Counted from the first letter of the stretch, positions 34,847-45,576 are shown. The stretch is 64,000 nt of DNA from Centipeda infelix ATCC 43532 (GCF_000234095.1 NZ_JH376800.1:139502-203501); one strand, 5' to 3'. A program made the numbers and translations. Notes: generated from the letters alone by a model not told the origin.

Positions 34847-36289
34847 TTGTACGTGCATAGGGAAGGCTGGATTTCGTCACACGCGTCCATTATATGTGCG
34901 GCGTTTCTTTTTGTTTTTTTTGATTACATTGCAATTCTTTTTGCAGAATATTTTGCGTTTGGACTGCGCGATGTGTATGGGAATTTGAACGGGACAACCT
35001 ACCTTCTTCCTGATGAGTTCGTTTTTCTTTGGATCCCGATTGTCTTTATCGCATTTCTTGCCATCATGCAGACATATACAAAGATGCAGCCGATTTTAGA
35101 AACGGTGCGGCAGATTTTTTATGCGATTCTCTATGCGCTCATTGCGTGTATTCTGGCACTTTATTTTGTGAAGGAGAGTTTGCTGGTTTCGCGCCTTTTT
35201 GTCGTCTTATTTGGATGTTTTGCGTTGTTCAATATTTACCTCGGGCGTTATATCCTCATGAAGTTCCTTAAAATAAACAATGCACTATCAAAGCCCGTTA
35301 TCCTGATCGGTGCCGGGAAGACGGCAGAACTTGTCCTTGAATTCTTTGACGGAGACCTCGGATACCGCTACAAGGTCGTTGGTATTCTGGATGATAAGCC
35401 AGTCTCGGAGCTCCTTCCGAAGAGATTTTTGCTTCTGGGGAGTGTGAGTGATGCCGAGACAATTGTTCGGGATTCCGGGATCAAAACGGTTATTATAACG
35501 GCACCGGGGATGGATAGCAAACGTTTGGAGAAGCTTGTCTCTGCGATCCAGCCGCTCGTTCGTGATATTCTCTTTGTACCTGATCTTATGATGCTGCCGC
35601 TCGCGCATGTTGGCGTTGAGCCGTTTTATACAGAGAGAGTCTTTATGCTCAGCATACGAAACAATCTCGCACGGCGCAGAAACCGTCTGGCAAAGCGTAT
35701 TTTTGATCTCGTTGCAACGATTGTCGGTGGCCTTTTGATTTTTCCGATCCTTTTCGTGTTGGCCGTGCTTGTGGGGATTGATAATAAAGGGCGCGTTATT
35801 TTCGCACATCAGCGTGTTGGGCGCAACGGAAAGATGTTCCCCTGCTATAAGTTTCAGTCGATGATACCGAATGCACAGGAACTCCTTGAGGAATACCTTG
35901 CAAAGAATCCAGAAGCAAGAAAAGAATGGGAAGAGTCCTTTAAACTTACGAATGACCCTCGTGTTACCAAGCTGGGAGCATTCCTGCGTAAAACGAGTCT
36001 TGATGAACTGCCGCAGCTATGGAATGTCCTGATGGGCGATATGAGTCTTGTCGGTCCGCGTCCGATTATTACGAAAGAGATCGAACGCTATGGGGACAAT
36101 ATCCGTGAGTACTATATGGTTCCTCCTGGCATTACGGGTATGTGGCAGGTGAACGGACGCAGCGATACGACCTATGAGGAGCGCGTTGCTATGGATACGT
36201 GGTATGTGCGCAACTGGTCGGTTTGGATTGATCTGGTATACTTGTTTAAGACGGTAAAGACTGTATTTACGGGAAAAGGTGCGTATTGA
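34847..36289 (+). CDS. Initiating polyprenyl-phosphate sugar-1-phosphate transferase, part B
   Basis: A second WbaP-type enzyme, 480 residues. It has N-terminal membrane helices, a full Rossmann CoA-binding-like domain ([24 protein letters not shown]), and a C-terminal sugar transferase domain from about 283: [53 protein letters not shown] and [14 protein letters not shown]. The last motifs are close to galactose-1-phosphate transferases of the WbaP group. TTG 34847 follows AGGGGAT. It is only distantly similar to the enzyme at 9443, so each may start a different glycan. Confidence 0.88.
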   Translation: MYVHREGWISSHASIICAAFLFVFFDYIAILFAEYFAFGLRDVYGNLNGTTYLLPDEFVFLWIPIVFIAFLAIMQTYTKMQPILETVRQIFYAILYALIACILALYFVKESLLVSRLFVVLFGCFALFNIYLGRYILMKFLKINNALSKPVILIGAGKTAELVLEFFDGDLGYRYKVVGILDDKPVSELLPKRFLLLGSVSDAETIVRDSGIKTVIITAPGMDSKRLEKLVSAIQPLVRDILFVPDLMMLPLAHVGVEPFYTERVFMLSIRNNLARRRNRLAKRIFDLVATIVGGLLIFPILFVLAVLVGIDNKGRVIFAHQRVGRNGKMFPCYKFQSMIPNAQELLEEYLAKNPEARKEWEESFKLTNDPRVTKLGAFLRKTSLDELPQLWNVLMGDMSLVGPRPIITKEIERYGDNIREYYMVPPGITGMWQVNGRSDTTYEERVAMDTWYVRNWSVWIDLVYLFKTVKTVFTGKGAY

Positions 36290-36329
36290 GTGAGCTGTAT
36301 CGATATGATATTCTGGGAGATTAGTGCGA

Positions 36330-37547
36330 ATGAATGTGATCCTACTGAACGACTATGCCTATGAAAATGGGGGAGCAAGTTCTGTCGCTTTTTGGATTGC
36401 AAAAAAACTTGCTGCTGTCTCAAATGTCAACGTGATTTTTTTTGCGGGAACAGGGGAGTTTGATCAAGAAATATGCAGAATGCATCGAATGAGAACCTAC
36501 TCGCTGAAACAATTTGATCTATTGACAGATCCTAACCGACTTCGAGCAATGATAAAAGGTCTCTGGAATCATGACGCGGCAACTAAACTAGATCATATTT
36601 TACACGAATGTGATCCGCACAATACCATTATACATGTACATTCTTATCAAAAAGTGTTGACATCTTCCTGTATCCATATAGCAAAAAAACGAGGCTTCCC
36701 TGTGATTATGCATCTGCATGATTATGGGATGATATGTCCTAATCTAGCGTTTTATGATTTTCAACAAAATGAAGTTTGTCATAGAAAACCACTTGCTTTG
36801 CGATGCCTTTTTACAAATTGCGATGCAAGAATGTATATGCATAAAATATGGCGCGTTATTCGTAGTTATGTGGAAAAAATATGTGCGGGATTACCTGATA
36901 GTGCTGATGCGTATATTGCTGTATCACAGTTGAGTGGAAAGCTGTTTAGACCTTATATTTCTGCGAACAGGTTATGTTATATCTTACCTACGCCTAGTTC
37001 CTTTGAAAAAAAAGGTTTTTCCCCAGCAAAAAACAAGTATTTTGTATTTATAGGACGACTGTCTCCTGAAAAAAATCCTTTACTGCTTGCCACATGTGCA
37101 TATGAATTGCACATACCAGTTATGTTTATCGGTGAAGGTCCTTGTAAAGAGGATATTCTGAAAGCGAATCCAGATGCTGTTATGACTGGATGGGTGAACA
37201 AAGAACAAGTGCTTAAATATTTTGAGGAAGCGCGGTGTGCTGTTTTTCCAACGCTCCTGTATGAAACACAGGGGCTTGCCGTTGAGGAGTCGCTAAGCTG
37301 TGGAGTTCCTGTTATTGTTTCGGATATCTGCGCTGCAACAGAGGTCGTTCGACATGGCGAAAATGGGCTGCTGTTTCCTTCTGGTAATAAAGAGTCTTTA
37401 ATGAGGTGTCTGCTAAGTATGTTGGATGATCATACAGTTGAAAAAATGAGTGCATCAGCAATAGAGATGTACCAGAAAAAAAAGGAAATTTCGGAACGAT
37501 ATATAGATGATATATTGCGTATATATGCTAATACACTTAGGACGTGA
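36330..37547 (+). CDS. Glycosyltransferase family 4
   Basis: A 405-residue GT-B retaining glycosyltransferase. The N-terminal part begins VILLNDYAYENGGASSV; the C-terminal domain has FIGRLSPEKNPLLLA, VMTGWVNKEQVLKYF and the conserved E-x7-E region in YETQGLAVEESLSCGVPVIVS. ATG 36330 is at a better distance from GGGAGA than GTG 36324. Codon use is AT-rich, unlike the preceding transferase gene. Two A8 runs (about 37003 and 37475) make it frameshift-prone. Donor and acceptor are unknown. Confidence 0.83.
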   Translation: MNVILLNDYAYENGGASSVAFWIAKKLAAVSNVNVIFFAGTGEFDQEICRMHRMRTYSLKQFDLLTDPNRLRAMIKGLWNHDAATKLDHILHECDPHNTIIHVHSYQKVLTSSCIHIAKKRGFPVIMHLHDYGMICPNLAFYDFQQNEVCHRKPLALRCLFTNCDARMYMHKIWRVIRSYVEKICAGLPDSADAYIAVSQLSGKLFRPYISANRLCYILPTPSSFEKKGFSPAKNKYFVFIGRLSPEKNPLLLATCAYELHIPVMFIGEGPCKEDILKANPDAVMTGWVNKEQVLKYFEEARCAVFPTLLYETQGLAVEESLSCGVPVIVSDICAATEVVRHGENGLLFPSGNKESLMRCLLSMLDDHTVEKMSASAIEMYQKKKEISERYIDDILRIYANTLRT

Positions 37548-37624
37548 TTATTTTCATTTTGTGGGCTTATTGAATTTTTAGGATTCGCATGTAATTGAAA
37601 AAGAAAATCAAAGGTTTTGGTATC

Positions 37625-38704
37625 ATGATAAAAGTTTTGCATATTGGTGAATATGTACAAGGTGGCGTTGCTACTTATATTAAGACGCTTATTACAAGGG
37701 ATCTGGAATTTGGCATTGATAATTATCTGCTCATGGCAGAGGAAAAATCAGAACATGTATGGAATTTTCCTAAAAATAAAATAACGTATTATCCGTATCA
37801 TCGCTCATTGTATTCGCTTATTCCTGCTATGTGTGCAATTCAAGAACATGTCAAATATATTAAACCGGATATCATTTTTTTGCATAGTTCTTGGGCAGGA
37901 ATGCTGACAAGAATCCCACTCCTTTTTGGCAAAAAAAAATTCCGAATTATTTATAATCCACATGGTTGGTCTTTTTTGATGAATGTATCTATATGGTGTA
38001 AACGACTATATGCTCTGATTGAGCGTACACTTGCATGGAAAACTGATTTGATTATCAATGTATCTCGTTATGAATATAACTGTGGTATACAATATGGAAT
38101 GCCGCAAAGGAAAATGAAAGTGATATATACTGGTATTCCGGATGTTATGCTGCCGGTGTCGCAAAACATTCGATTTGATGCAGATAGAATAAATATTTTA
38201 TTTGTTGGGCGCTTTGACCAGCAGAAAGGTCTGGATGTTTTGTTGAAAATTTTTCGTAAGAATTTTTTTTCACATCTACATCTTTATGTTATCGGAGCGC
38301 CAGTTATTTCGGCTTCAACGGATGATTATCATGATGATGAAAATATTACGTTTCTTGGTTGGATCAAAAATGATCAAATTGGCGAATATTATCTCGCTGC
38401 AGATGCCATTATCATGCCCTCTCGTTGGGAAGGCTTTAGTATAGTTGCCCTTGAGGCTATGCGGTATGGGAAGGCTGTTTTGGCAAGTGATTGTACATCA
38501 TTGCCAGAGCAAGTGCAAAATGGTGTAAATGGTTATTTATTTTCTCTCAATGATGAGCACCAATTAAGTGCTATATTGCAAAATTTATCTTCTGAGGAAT
38601 TGGCTGCTATGGGGGAACGAGCAAGAAAAATTTATTGTGAGAAATTCGTGGCAGATCGAATGCTTGACGAATTTTCGGTTCTGTATCGTTACTTATCCGA
38701 TTGA
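37625..38704 (+). CDS. Glycosyltransferase family 4
   Basis: A 359-residue GT-B enzyme. It starts IKVLHIGEYVQGGVATYI; the C-terminal domain has LFVGRFDQQKGLDVLL, FLGWIKNDQIGEYYLAAD and SRWEGFSIVALEAMRYGKAVLAS, the standard GT4 phosphate and nucleotide-binding glutamates. ATG 37625 is used, AAAGG lies about eleven bases upstream; TTG 37595 is possible. An A9 run at 37931-37939 encodes three lysine codons in frame. AT-rich like its neighbours. Confidence 0.83.
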   Translation: MIKVLHIGEYVQGGVATYIKTLITRDLEFGIDNYLLMAEEKSEHVWNFPKNKITYYPYHRSLYSLIPAMCAIQEHVKYIKPDIIFLHSSWAGMLTRIPLLFGKKKFRIIYNPHGWSFLMNVSIWCKRLYALIERTLAWKTDLIINVSRYEYNCGIQYGMPQRKMKVIYTGIPDVMLPVSQNIRFDADRINILFVGRFDQQKGLDVLLKIFRKNFFSHLHLYVIGAPVISASTDDYHDDENITFLGWIKNDQIGEYYLAADAIIMPSRWEGFSIVALEAMRYGKAVLASDCTSLPEQVQNGVNGYLFSLNDEHQLSAILQNLSSEELAAMGERARKIYCEKFVADRMLDEFSVLYRYLSD

Positions 38705-38754
38705 GTAAATAATATCTATATTTATGATGTGTGAGCTGTGGCTTAATCTGTTTT

Positions 38755-38866
38755 AGGAAGCACTGATAAATTTAGCATCGCCATCTGAGAAGCGCGTTTT
38801 TTGCCGACACAGTTCGGATAAAAAATTTACGCCAATCTGAAGGACTTCATTTTATCAGCGATTCCT
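38755..38866. repeat. MITE-like element, copy A (terminal inverted repeats)
   Basis: A 112-base element in the gap between two glycosyltransferase genes. AGGAAGCACTGATAAA at the left end and TTTATCAGCGATTCCT at the right end are inverted repeats with 14 of 16 matches. The interior contains GTTCGGATAAAAAATTTACG and TTCATTTTATC, which recur at 45.6-45.75 kb. It has no coding capacity. A lone end of similar sequence is found at 58173. Confidence 0.6.
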
Positions 38867-38905
38867 TTATATTGATTATCGGGGATATAAGGAGAACTGA
38901 AAGAC

Positions 38906-40059
38906 GTGAAAATACTTTTGTTGTCGCGTTGGTTCTTTCCGGCAAAGAGTCCTAGGGCTTTTCGTACAACAGAACTCCTCCGTGAGTTGACGAAACGAGG
39001 GTATGAGGTTGACTTTTTCTGTCCGGAGGAGGCTGTATTTGATTGTGATTTTGCTACCGATAAACTGCATGTCTGTCGTATTCCTATGTCACAGCTGCTT
39101 AAACAAAAAACGATGCCATTAAATGCTAGGAAAAATCAAACTTGGCAGACAGTTTGTGTGAATATCGTAAGGAGAGTTTCGTATTATTTTTTAGGGGGCG
39201 GACCAAGAGATGTAATTTATGCTGTGCGTTTATATAGGGAACTGGAAAAAAGAGTTAGCGCCCAAACATATGATCTTCTTTTTGCGATTAGTTACCCATT
39301 TTGCCTATTAGTTGCATCTGCATTGTATTCGTTGCACAATAAACAGATTCGCTGTAAAATAGCTGACTGTGGAGATCCTCTCTACTATAATCCCGGCATC
39401 ATAAAAGCACCGTACCTTAAATATATAGAAAAAATCATCTTGCAGAAGTTTGACTGGATTACGATTCCTATGCGGGAGGCAATGATCGGATATCGGCATT
39501 GTGATTTAGGTGAGCGCTTGAGGATTGTGCCGCAGGGATTTAAGCTGATGAATATAGAGGATGACATATATTGTCCCAATACGATTCCTCATTTTTGTTA
39601 TGCGGGGGTCTTTTATGAAAAGATACGGGATCCTGGCTTCTTTTTTGATTTTTTATGTATGTTACAAGAGCCTTTTTACTTTATTGTATATGCATTGGAT
39701 GACTCCTTTACAAATCGGGTCTTGCTGTCGTACAAAAAAAATTAGGGGGAAAACTTCTTATTAGAGCACCTGTTGAGCGAGAGCATCTCATTTATGAAAT
39801 GGCAACGATGGACTTTGTTATTAACTTTGATAACGAGAATTCAAATCAGCGGCCGAGTAAATTGATTGACTATGCAATGAGTCGAAGACCAATTTTAAGT
39901 TTTAATCATCAGACGTTTCGATCAGAAGATTTTCAAGCATTTCTGAAAGGGGACTATAGTGCACAATATCGTGTTGATTTAGAGCAATATGATATTCGTC
40001 GTGTGGTGGATCAGTTTGAGGCACTATTTGAGAAGAAGGCAGGGGAAGAGGTACAATAA
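38906..40059 (+). pseudogene. Glycosyltransferase broken by a frameshift in a poly-A run
   Basis: The first 279 codons (from GTG 38906, behind GGAGA) encode the N-terminal GT-B half (LLLSRWFFPAKSPRAFRTTEL) up to VLLSYKK, then hit TAG. The remaining part, KLGGKLLIRAPVEREHLIYE through NSNQRPSKLIDYAMSRRP, continues in another frame to 40059. The shift lies in an A8 run at 39734-39741; one extra A (nine in all) restores a ~384-residue protein. The second half holds the C-terminal donor-binding helices, so the first half alone should be inactive. Possibilities are a true mutation, slipped-strand phase variation, transcriptional slippage on the A run, or a sequencing error. Confidence 0.75.
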
Positions 40060-41283
40060 ATGAAAAATGTATGTGTTGTAGGACTCGGCTACATTGGTCT
40101 TCCAACGGCGATGCTGATTGCGAATAGTGGCTTTAAGGTTTACGGGATGGATCCCGTGGGGCGCGTCGTGGAGACGGTCAATCGCGGTGAGATTCATATT
40201 GTCGAGCCGGGACTTGCTGCGTATGTGAAGAAAGCTGTTTCTTCTGGAAATCTTCATGCGGATGTAAAGCCGCATGAAGCGGATGTATTTATTCTTGCGG
40301 TTCCAACTCCGTTTAAGGGGGATAAGGAACCAGATTTGTCTTTTGTAGAATTGGCGACACGGGAGATTGCCTCATATGTCAAAGAGGGAAATCTGATTAT
40401 CCTTGAGTCGACCAGTCCGGTTGGAACAACGGAGAAGGTGCGGGACTGGCTCTATGATGAGCGAATGGATCTTATAGAGAAATCTGTTTACTTTGCCCAT
40501 TGTCCGGAACGCGTTCTGCCTGGCAAGATCGTCGAGGAACTGCCACATAACGATCGCATCATCGGTGGCATTGATGAGGAATCGACGAAGAAAACCATCG
40601 AATTTTACAGCCGTTTTGTCACAGGGGCGCTTCTCCCCACGGATGCGAGAACCGCAGAGATGGCGAAACTCACGGAGAACTCCTTCCGTGATGTGAATAT
40701 TGCATTTGCAAATGAACTCTCGATTATCTGCGACAAGCTGGGCATTGATGTCTGGGAGTTGATTCGCCTTGCAAATCGTCACCCACGCGTCAATATTTTG
40801 CAGCCGGGACCCGGGGTCGGTGGTCATTGTATTGCTGTGGATCCGTGGTTTATCGTGGACTCTGCGCCGCGTGATGCACGACTGATTCGTGTTGCACGGG
40901 AGGTTAATGACAGCAAGCCGCATGTTGTGATGGAAAAGGTATACGAGGCAGTCCGGACGACGGAGAATCCGAAGGTTGCGTGCCTCGGCCTTGCGTTCAA
41001 ACCGGACATTGATGATCTGCGCGAGAGTCCGTCATTGCGGATTGCGGAGGAGCTTGCAGCAGGGACTCTCGATGAGCTGCTCGTTGTAGAGCCAAATATC
41101 CGTACACTTCCTGCATCTCTTGCGGGGAAGGGGAGTGTACGTCTTGTCTCTGTAGAGGAGGCTATGCGTGACGCGAATATCATTCTGCTGCTTGTCGATC
41201 ACAAGGAGTTTAAGGCGATGGATCAGGGGCTTTTGAATGGGAAAAATATCATTGATACAAGAGGAATTTTTCATTTTCAATAG
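40060..41283 (+). CDS. wecC: UDP-N-acetyl-D-mannosamine dehydrogenase
   Basis: NAD-dependent four-electron oxidase that makes UDP-ManNAcA from UDP-ManNAc. The 407-residue protein has the Rossmann motif VVGLGYIGLPTA, ESTSPVGTTEKV, TDARTAEMAKLTENSFRDV and the catalytic cysteine in GPGVGGHCIAVDPWF. GHCIAVDPWF separates WecC from UDP-glucose dehydrogenases. GGGGAAGAGG precedes ATG 40060, immediately after the stop of the pseudogene. The 2-epimerase WecB that would supply UDP-ManNAc is not in the window. Confidence 0.88.
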   Translation: MKNVCVVGLGYIGLPTAMLIANSGFKVYGMDPVGRVVETVNRGEIHIVEPGLAAYVKKAVSSGNLHADVKPHEADVFILAVPTPFKGDKEPDLSFVELATREIASYVKEGNLIILESTSPVGTTEKVRDWLYDERMDLIEKSVYFAHCPERVLPGKIVEELPHNDRIIGGIDEESTKKTIEFYSRFVTGALLPTDARTAEMAKLTENSFRDVNIAFANELSIICDKLGIDVWELIRLANRHPRVNILQPGPGVGGHCIAVDPWFIVDSAPRDARLIRVAREVNDSKPHVVMEKVYEAVRTTENPKVACLGLAFKPDIDDLRESPSLRIAEELAAGTLDELLVVEPNIRTLPASLAGKGSVRLVSVEEAMRDANIILLLVDHKEFKAMDQGLLNGKNIIDTRGIFHFQ

Positions 41284-41297
41284 AGGAGTTTTGCATC

Positions 41298-41978
41298 ATG
41301 CCATATGCCGACCATGTGATATATCGAAAAGAAGAGATTATGCGTCTTTGTGCAGGCAAGAGAGTTCTGCATCTTGGGTTTATACAACATCATGATTTGT
41401 ATGAAAAAAAAATAGCTGAAAACGATTGGTTGCATGAAAAGATTGCGGGCATTGCCAAATCGGTGGTTGGATTGGACTATCTCAAAGAAGATGTTGATAT
41501 TATACGCAAAAAATACGGCTATGAATGCTATTATGCAGATGTTACAGATACATCACTGATGGAGCGTTTGGGAGATAAGATTGGGCAATTTGATGTTGTT
41601 GTATGTGGAGAGTTGATAGAGCATGTTGCAAATCCAGGACTTATGCTAAAAAACATACGGCCATTCCTGAATTCGAGGGGACGGCTCATTGTAACAACAC
41701 CAAATCCTTGGTGTTATCGGCGTATTCGGCTGATGATGGCAGGCTGTCTAGAAAAGAGTTGGCTGAATAAAGAACACGTTGCCTGGTATAGCTATCAGAC
41801 CTTGTGCCAAATATTGGAAAGATATGGCTATCAAGAAGTATGCTATGATTTTTATAGAGCAGAAAATCCTTATGACGAGGGCATAAAAACTAAGATAAAA
41901 AAAATACTGCTTGGAATTATTATTCGTGACCAACGATATTTAGAGGATGGTCTTTTCTTTGTTGCTCAGAAAGTTTGA
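41298..41978 (+). CDS. Class I SAM-dependent methyltransferase
   Basis: A 226-residue methyltransferase (Methyltransf_11/23-like). Motif I is degenerate (RVLHLGFIQHH), motif II is VVGLDYLKEDV, and VVVCGELIEHVANPGLMLKNI followed by GRLIVTTPNPW are the post-I and motif III segments. In this context it probably methylates a sugar or uronic acid of the repeat unit, but the target is unknown. GAGGAG precedes ATG 41298. It is followed within 25 bases by the bi-domain oxidoreductase gene. Confidence 0.75.
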   Translation: MPYADHVIYRKEEIMRLCAGKRVLHLGFIQHHDLYEKKIAENDWLHEKIAGIAKSVVGLDYLKEDVDIIRKKYGYECYYADVTDTSLMERLGDKIGQFDVVVCGELIEHVANPGLMLKNIRPFLNSRGRLIVTTPNPWCYRRIRLMMAGCLEKSWLNKEHVAWYSYQTLCQILERYGYQEVCYDFYRAENPYDEGIKTKIKKILLGIIIRDQRYLEDGLFFVAQKV

Positions 41979-42001
41979 CACCGTGGAGGAGTGAGAACGA
42001 T

Positions 42002-44125
42002 ATGAAACAGGTGCTGATTAAGAAAGGGCAGGCTGTTACCGAGAATGTGCCTGCACCCCAGATTGAAGCCGATAAAGTGCTCGTACGTGTCGTCAACTCG
42101 TGTATCTCCATCGGTACGGAGATGAGCGGTGTGCGTGCAAGTTCTGTACCCCTCTGGAAGCGTGCCCTCAAGGAACGTGACAAGGTCAAGAAAGTCCTTG
42201 ATATGGTCGCCGAAAAAGGTGTCGCACAGACACGTGAACTTGTCAAAGGAAAACTCGAAACGGGGGCACTTGTCGGATACTCGGCGGCAGGTGTTGTTAT
42301 TGGTGTCGGTGCAAATGTGCGTGACGTGAAGGTCGTTGAGCGTGTTGCCTGTGCCGGCGCACAATGCGCACATCATGCAGAAATCATCAATGTACCTCGT
42401 AACTTGCTCGTGAAGGTTCCAGAATCCGTTTCTTTTGAAGAGGCAAGTACGGTTACACTCGGCTCGATTGCTATGCAAGGCGTACGCCGTGCCCATACAA
42501 CACTCGGCGAGTGTTTCGTTGTGATCGGTCTTGGTGTTATCGGACAGTTTGTTGTGCAAATGCTCAAAGCAAGTGGCTGCAAGGTGATTGTCAGCGACTT
42601 GGATGCCGGTCGTATCGAGATGGCACTGAAGCACGGAGCGGATTATGCCATTCAGCCGGATGGCACGACGGATGTCGAACAGGTGGCGCGTTTGACGGAT
42701 GGGATTGGTGCAGACGGCGTTATCATTACAGCAGCGGCAAAGTCCGATGCCATTGTTTCAACCGCATTTAAGATGTGTCGCCGTAAGGGGCGCGTTGTTC
42801 TTGTCGGTGATGTTGGTCTCCATCTGAACCGTGCGGACTTCTATGAGAAGGAGATTGATTTCCTCATCTCCACTTCCTATGGACCGGGGCGCTATGATAG
42901 TATTTATGAGGAAAAGGGACTGGAATACCCCGTCAGCTATGTACGCTGGACAGAGAACCGCAATCTGCAGGAAGTGCTGAATCTTATGGCGTCGAAGAAA
43001 CTTCACGTGATGGATATGGTTTCCAAAATCTATCCTGTGGAGGAAGCGGACACCGCATACGAATCGCTGAAAACGGCATCACCGAAGCCGCTCATGGTGC
43101 TTCTCTCCTACCCTCAGGAGGAACGGGAAGAAGCGGATGTTGTAACCGTTGCTGCACATCCCACGCAGAAGGAAAAGATACAAATTGCACTGATCGGTGC
43201 GGGCGGCTTTGCCAAAGGAATGCACCTGCCGAATATCAAACAGCTCGGCGATCTCTACCAATTGCGTGCTGTGATGAGCCGAACGGGAACGAATGCAGAA
43301 GCTGTCGCAAAGCAGTTTGGAGCCGACTATGCGACGACGAATTATGAAAAAACGCTTGTGGATGATGCCGTTGACATGGTGCTGATCGCAACACGCCACA
43401 ACCTTCATGCCGATATGATCTTGGCAGCACTCAAAGCGGGCAAACATGTTCTTGTTGAAAAACCTCTTGCAATCAATGCCGAGGAACTGGCAAGGATTGA
43501 GCAGTTTTATCAGGAGCATCGAGATGCTCCTCTTCTTTTGACCGGCTTTAATCGCCGCCATTCACGATATCTGCAGGAGATCGCGAAGCACACGACTGCA
43601 CGCCAGAATCCCATGATCATTCACTATATGATGAATGCAGGCTACATTCCGCTTGATCACTGGGTGCATACTGAGGAGGGGGCAGGCCGTAACATCGGAG
43701 AGGCGTGCCATATCTATGATGTATTCAACTTCCTCACGGGAGCAAAGGCTGTTTCTGTCAGTGCATCCTCCATTCAGCCGAATGGAGCATATTATAGTGC
43801 CAAAGATAATTTTATTGCCACAGTTACCTACGACGATGGTTCTGTAGCCAATCTCATCTATACAGCTGTGGGCAGCAAAGAATTTCCCAAGGAAACGATG
43901 GAAGTGTTCTTTGACGGGAAGATGATTACGCTCAATGACTACAAGTCGATGAAGGGATACGGTGTAAAGCTTGCCTCGATTGAGACGAAGGGCAGCGAAA
44001 AGGGGCAGCTCGAAGAACTTGAGACATTTGGTAAGGCAATCAAAGAGGGGCGAGAAGCTCCAATTCCTCTTTGGCAGCAGTTGCAGACAATGCAGATTGC
44101 TTTTGCCGTGGAAGAGCAGATTTGA
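42002..44125 (+). CDS. Bi-domain oxidoreductase (zinc-type MDR plus Gfo/Idh/MocA)
   Basis: A 707-residue fusion. Residues 1-355 are a medium-chain dehydrogenase/reductase (VGYSAAGVVIGVG, VVIGLGVIGQFVVQMLKASG). Residues about 395-707 are a Gfo/Idh/MocA oxidoreductase (IALIGAGGFAKGMHLPNI, HVLVEKPLAI and a conserved HIYDVFNFL His). Such fusions recur in exopolysaccharide loci next to heparinase-like genes, as here; the sugar nucleotide or lipid-linked sugar they oxidise has not been settled to my knowledge. ATG 42002 follows GGAGGAGTGAG. Confidence 0.83.
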   Translation: MKQVLIKKGQAVTENVPAPQIEADKVLVRVVNSCISIGTEMSGVRASSVPLWKRALKERDKVKKVLDMVAEKGVAQTRELVKGKLETGALVGYSAAGVVIGVGANVRDVKVVERVACAGAQCAHHAEIINVPRNLLVKVPESVSFEEASTVTLGSIAMQGVRRAHTTLGECFVVIGLGVIGQFVVQMLKASGCKVIVSDLDAGRIEMALKHGADYAIQPDGTTDVEQVARLTDGIGADGVIITAAAKSDAIVSTAFKMCRRKGRVVLVGDVGLHLNRADFYEKEIDFLISTSYGPGRYDSIYEEKGLEYPVSYVRWTENRNLQEVLNLMASKKLHVMDMVSKIYPVEEADTAYESLKTASPKPLMVLLSYPQEEREEADVVTVAAHPTQKEKIQIALIGAGGFAKGMHLPNIKQLGDLYQLRAVMSRTGTNAEAVAKQFGADYATTNYEKTLVDDAVDMVLIATRHNLHADMILAALKAGKHVLVEKPLAINAEELARIEQFYQEHRDAPLLLTGFNRRHSRYLQEIAKHTTARQNPMIIHYMMNAGYIPLDHWVHTEEGAGRNIGEACHIYDVFNFLTGAKAVSVSASSIQPNGAYYSAKDNFIATVTYDDGSVANLIYTAVGSKEFPKETMEVFFDGKMITLNDYKSMKGYGVKLASIETKGSEKGQLEELETFGKAIKEGREAPIPLWQQLQTMQIAFAVEEQI

Positions 44126-44134
44126 GGTGTAGAC

Positions 44135-45514
44135 GTGCTCCGAGAAATATATGATAACTTGCCGTCCTCTTTTCAGCGTGGGATCGATGAGTTGTGGAGT
44201 GCGATCCCGCCTAACATCAAACTAGGTACGGCATATGGCGATATGCGTAAACTTTTGTCTGTGTCAGATTCATGGACACAGGATCAAATTCATGCTTGGC
44301 AAAATGCTGCGATAAAGAAACTGCTTCTGCATGCTTATGGTACTACCGTGTTCTATCGGCGCATATTTGACGATGCCGGCTTTAATCCCGAGTCATTTCA
44401 AGATGTTTTTGATCTTCAGCGTATTCCATCCATCACGAAACAAACCGTTCAGGAAAATATGCAGGATATGCTGTCGAATGCGTTTTCATACAAACATCGA
44501 ATTCGAATGACTACCGGTGGTACTACGGGACGCCAGCTTGTTTTTTATGCACAAAAACGATTCACGATGGCGAGAGAAAAGGCTTTTTTTGATCATCTTT
44601 GGTCGAAGGTCGGCTACGCTGCCGGGACATCAGAAAAAGTGGTATTGCGAAACAATGTATTACCAAAAGGTGTATTGTGGCAATACAATCATCGAGATAA
44701 AAGTCTGATATTAGATCCCTATCATCTGACTGATGATAACTGTTCCAGAGTTATGGAAAAGCTAAATGAGGTGCAAATTCCTTTTTTCCATGTATACCCA
44801 TCATCTGCGTTGATGCTTGCCGACTATATCAACAGGACAGATCATCGGTTAAGGTATACTCCGAAAGCCGTATTTGCAAGTTCGGAGAATCTTTATAAAG
44901 GACAGCGTGAAATTGTAGAGGCCGCATTCGGCTGTCCTATGTTGCTGCACTATGGACATTCTGAGATGTGTTGCGTAGCGTCATGGTGCATTGAAGAAAA
45001 TCACTACCATCTGGAAGAGATTTATGGTTATACAGAACTTTTGGATGAGGAACAGAAGGTTATTATGCAGCCGGGACAAATGGGAGAAATCACGGCAACG
45101 GGATTTAACAACTATGTGCTTCCCTTGATTCGCTACCGTACTGCAGATTATGCTGCATATGCCGAACATAATCCGAAATGTCATTACTCTGGGAGAGTTT
45201 TGCAGAATGTGGAAGGTCGTTGGCTGCAGGAGATGCTTGTTACATCGAAAGGAAATAAAATCTCGATGACGGCGATTAATTTTCACTCTGATATTTTTGA
45301 TCGTGTGAAATTCTATCAGTTCTATCAGGATACTCCCGGTAAAGTTACGATGCGTATTGTTAAGAATGATGGATATACGACAATGGATGAGACTGCAATA
45401 CGTCACGCATTGGAGGAAAAACTGGGAGAGTTTCTGCATCTCGACTTTTCCTATGTGGACGCAGTTGAACCGTCGCGGAATGGGAAGTATCGGTATATTA
45501 TATCGAAGTTGTAG
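44135..45514 (+). CDS. Phenylacetate-CoA ligase-like protein (CapK family)
   Basis: A 459-residue ANL-superfamily adenylate-forming enzyme. The phosphate-binding motif is MTTGGTTGRQLVF; LHYGHSEMCCVASW and the later RYRTADYAAY follow the PaaK pattern. CapK proteins are common in capsule loci; they may activate an acyl group for attachment to sugar, but substrate evidence is lacking. GTG 44135 follows GAGGTG with a 5-base gap. It precedes a 300-base gap holding a repeat. Confidence 0.78.
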   Translation: MLREIYDNLPSSFQRGIDELWSAIPPNIKLGTAYGDMRKLLSVSDSWTQDQIHAWQNAAIKKLLLHAYGTTVFYRRIFDDAGFNPESFQDVFDLQRIPSITKQTVQENMQDMLSNAFSYKHRIRMTTGGTTGRQLVFYAQKRFTMAREKAFFDHLWSKVGYAAGTSEKVVLRNNVLPKGVLWQYNHRDKSLILDPYHLTDDNCSRVMEKLNEVQIPFFHVYPSSALMLADYINRTDHRLRYTPKAVFASSENLYKGQREIVEAAFGCPMLLHYGHSEMCCVASWCIEENHYHLEEIYGYTELLDEEQKVIMQPGQMGEITATGFNNYVLPLIRYRTADYAAYAEHNPKCHYSGRVLQNVEGRWLQEMLVTSKGNKISMTAINFHSDIFDRVKFYQFYQDTPGKVTMRIVKNDGYTTMDETAIRHALEEKLGEFLHLDFSYVDAVEPSRNGKYRYIISKL

Positions 45515-45576
45515 TGGTTTACTATTTTTAGGAGCTACACTTTTAAGGGGGCATTTTTTGTGAGCGAGAAGTGTTA

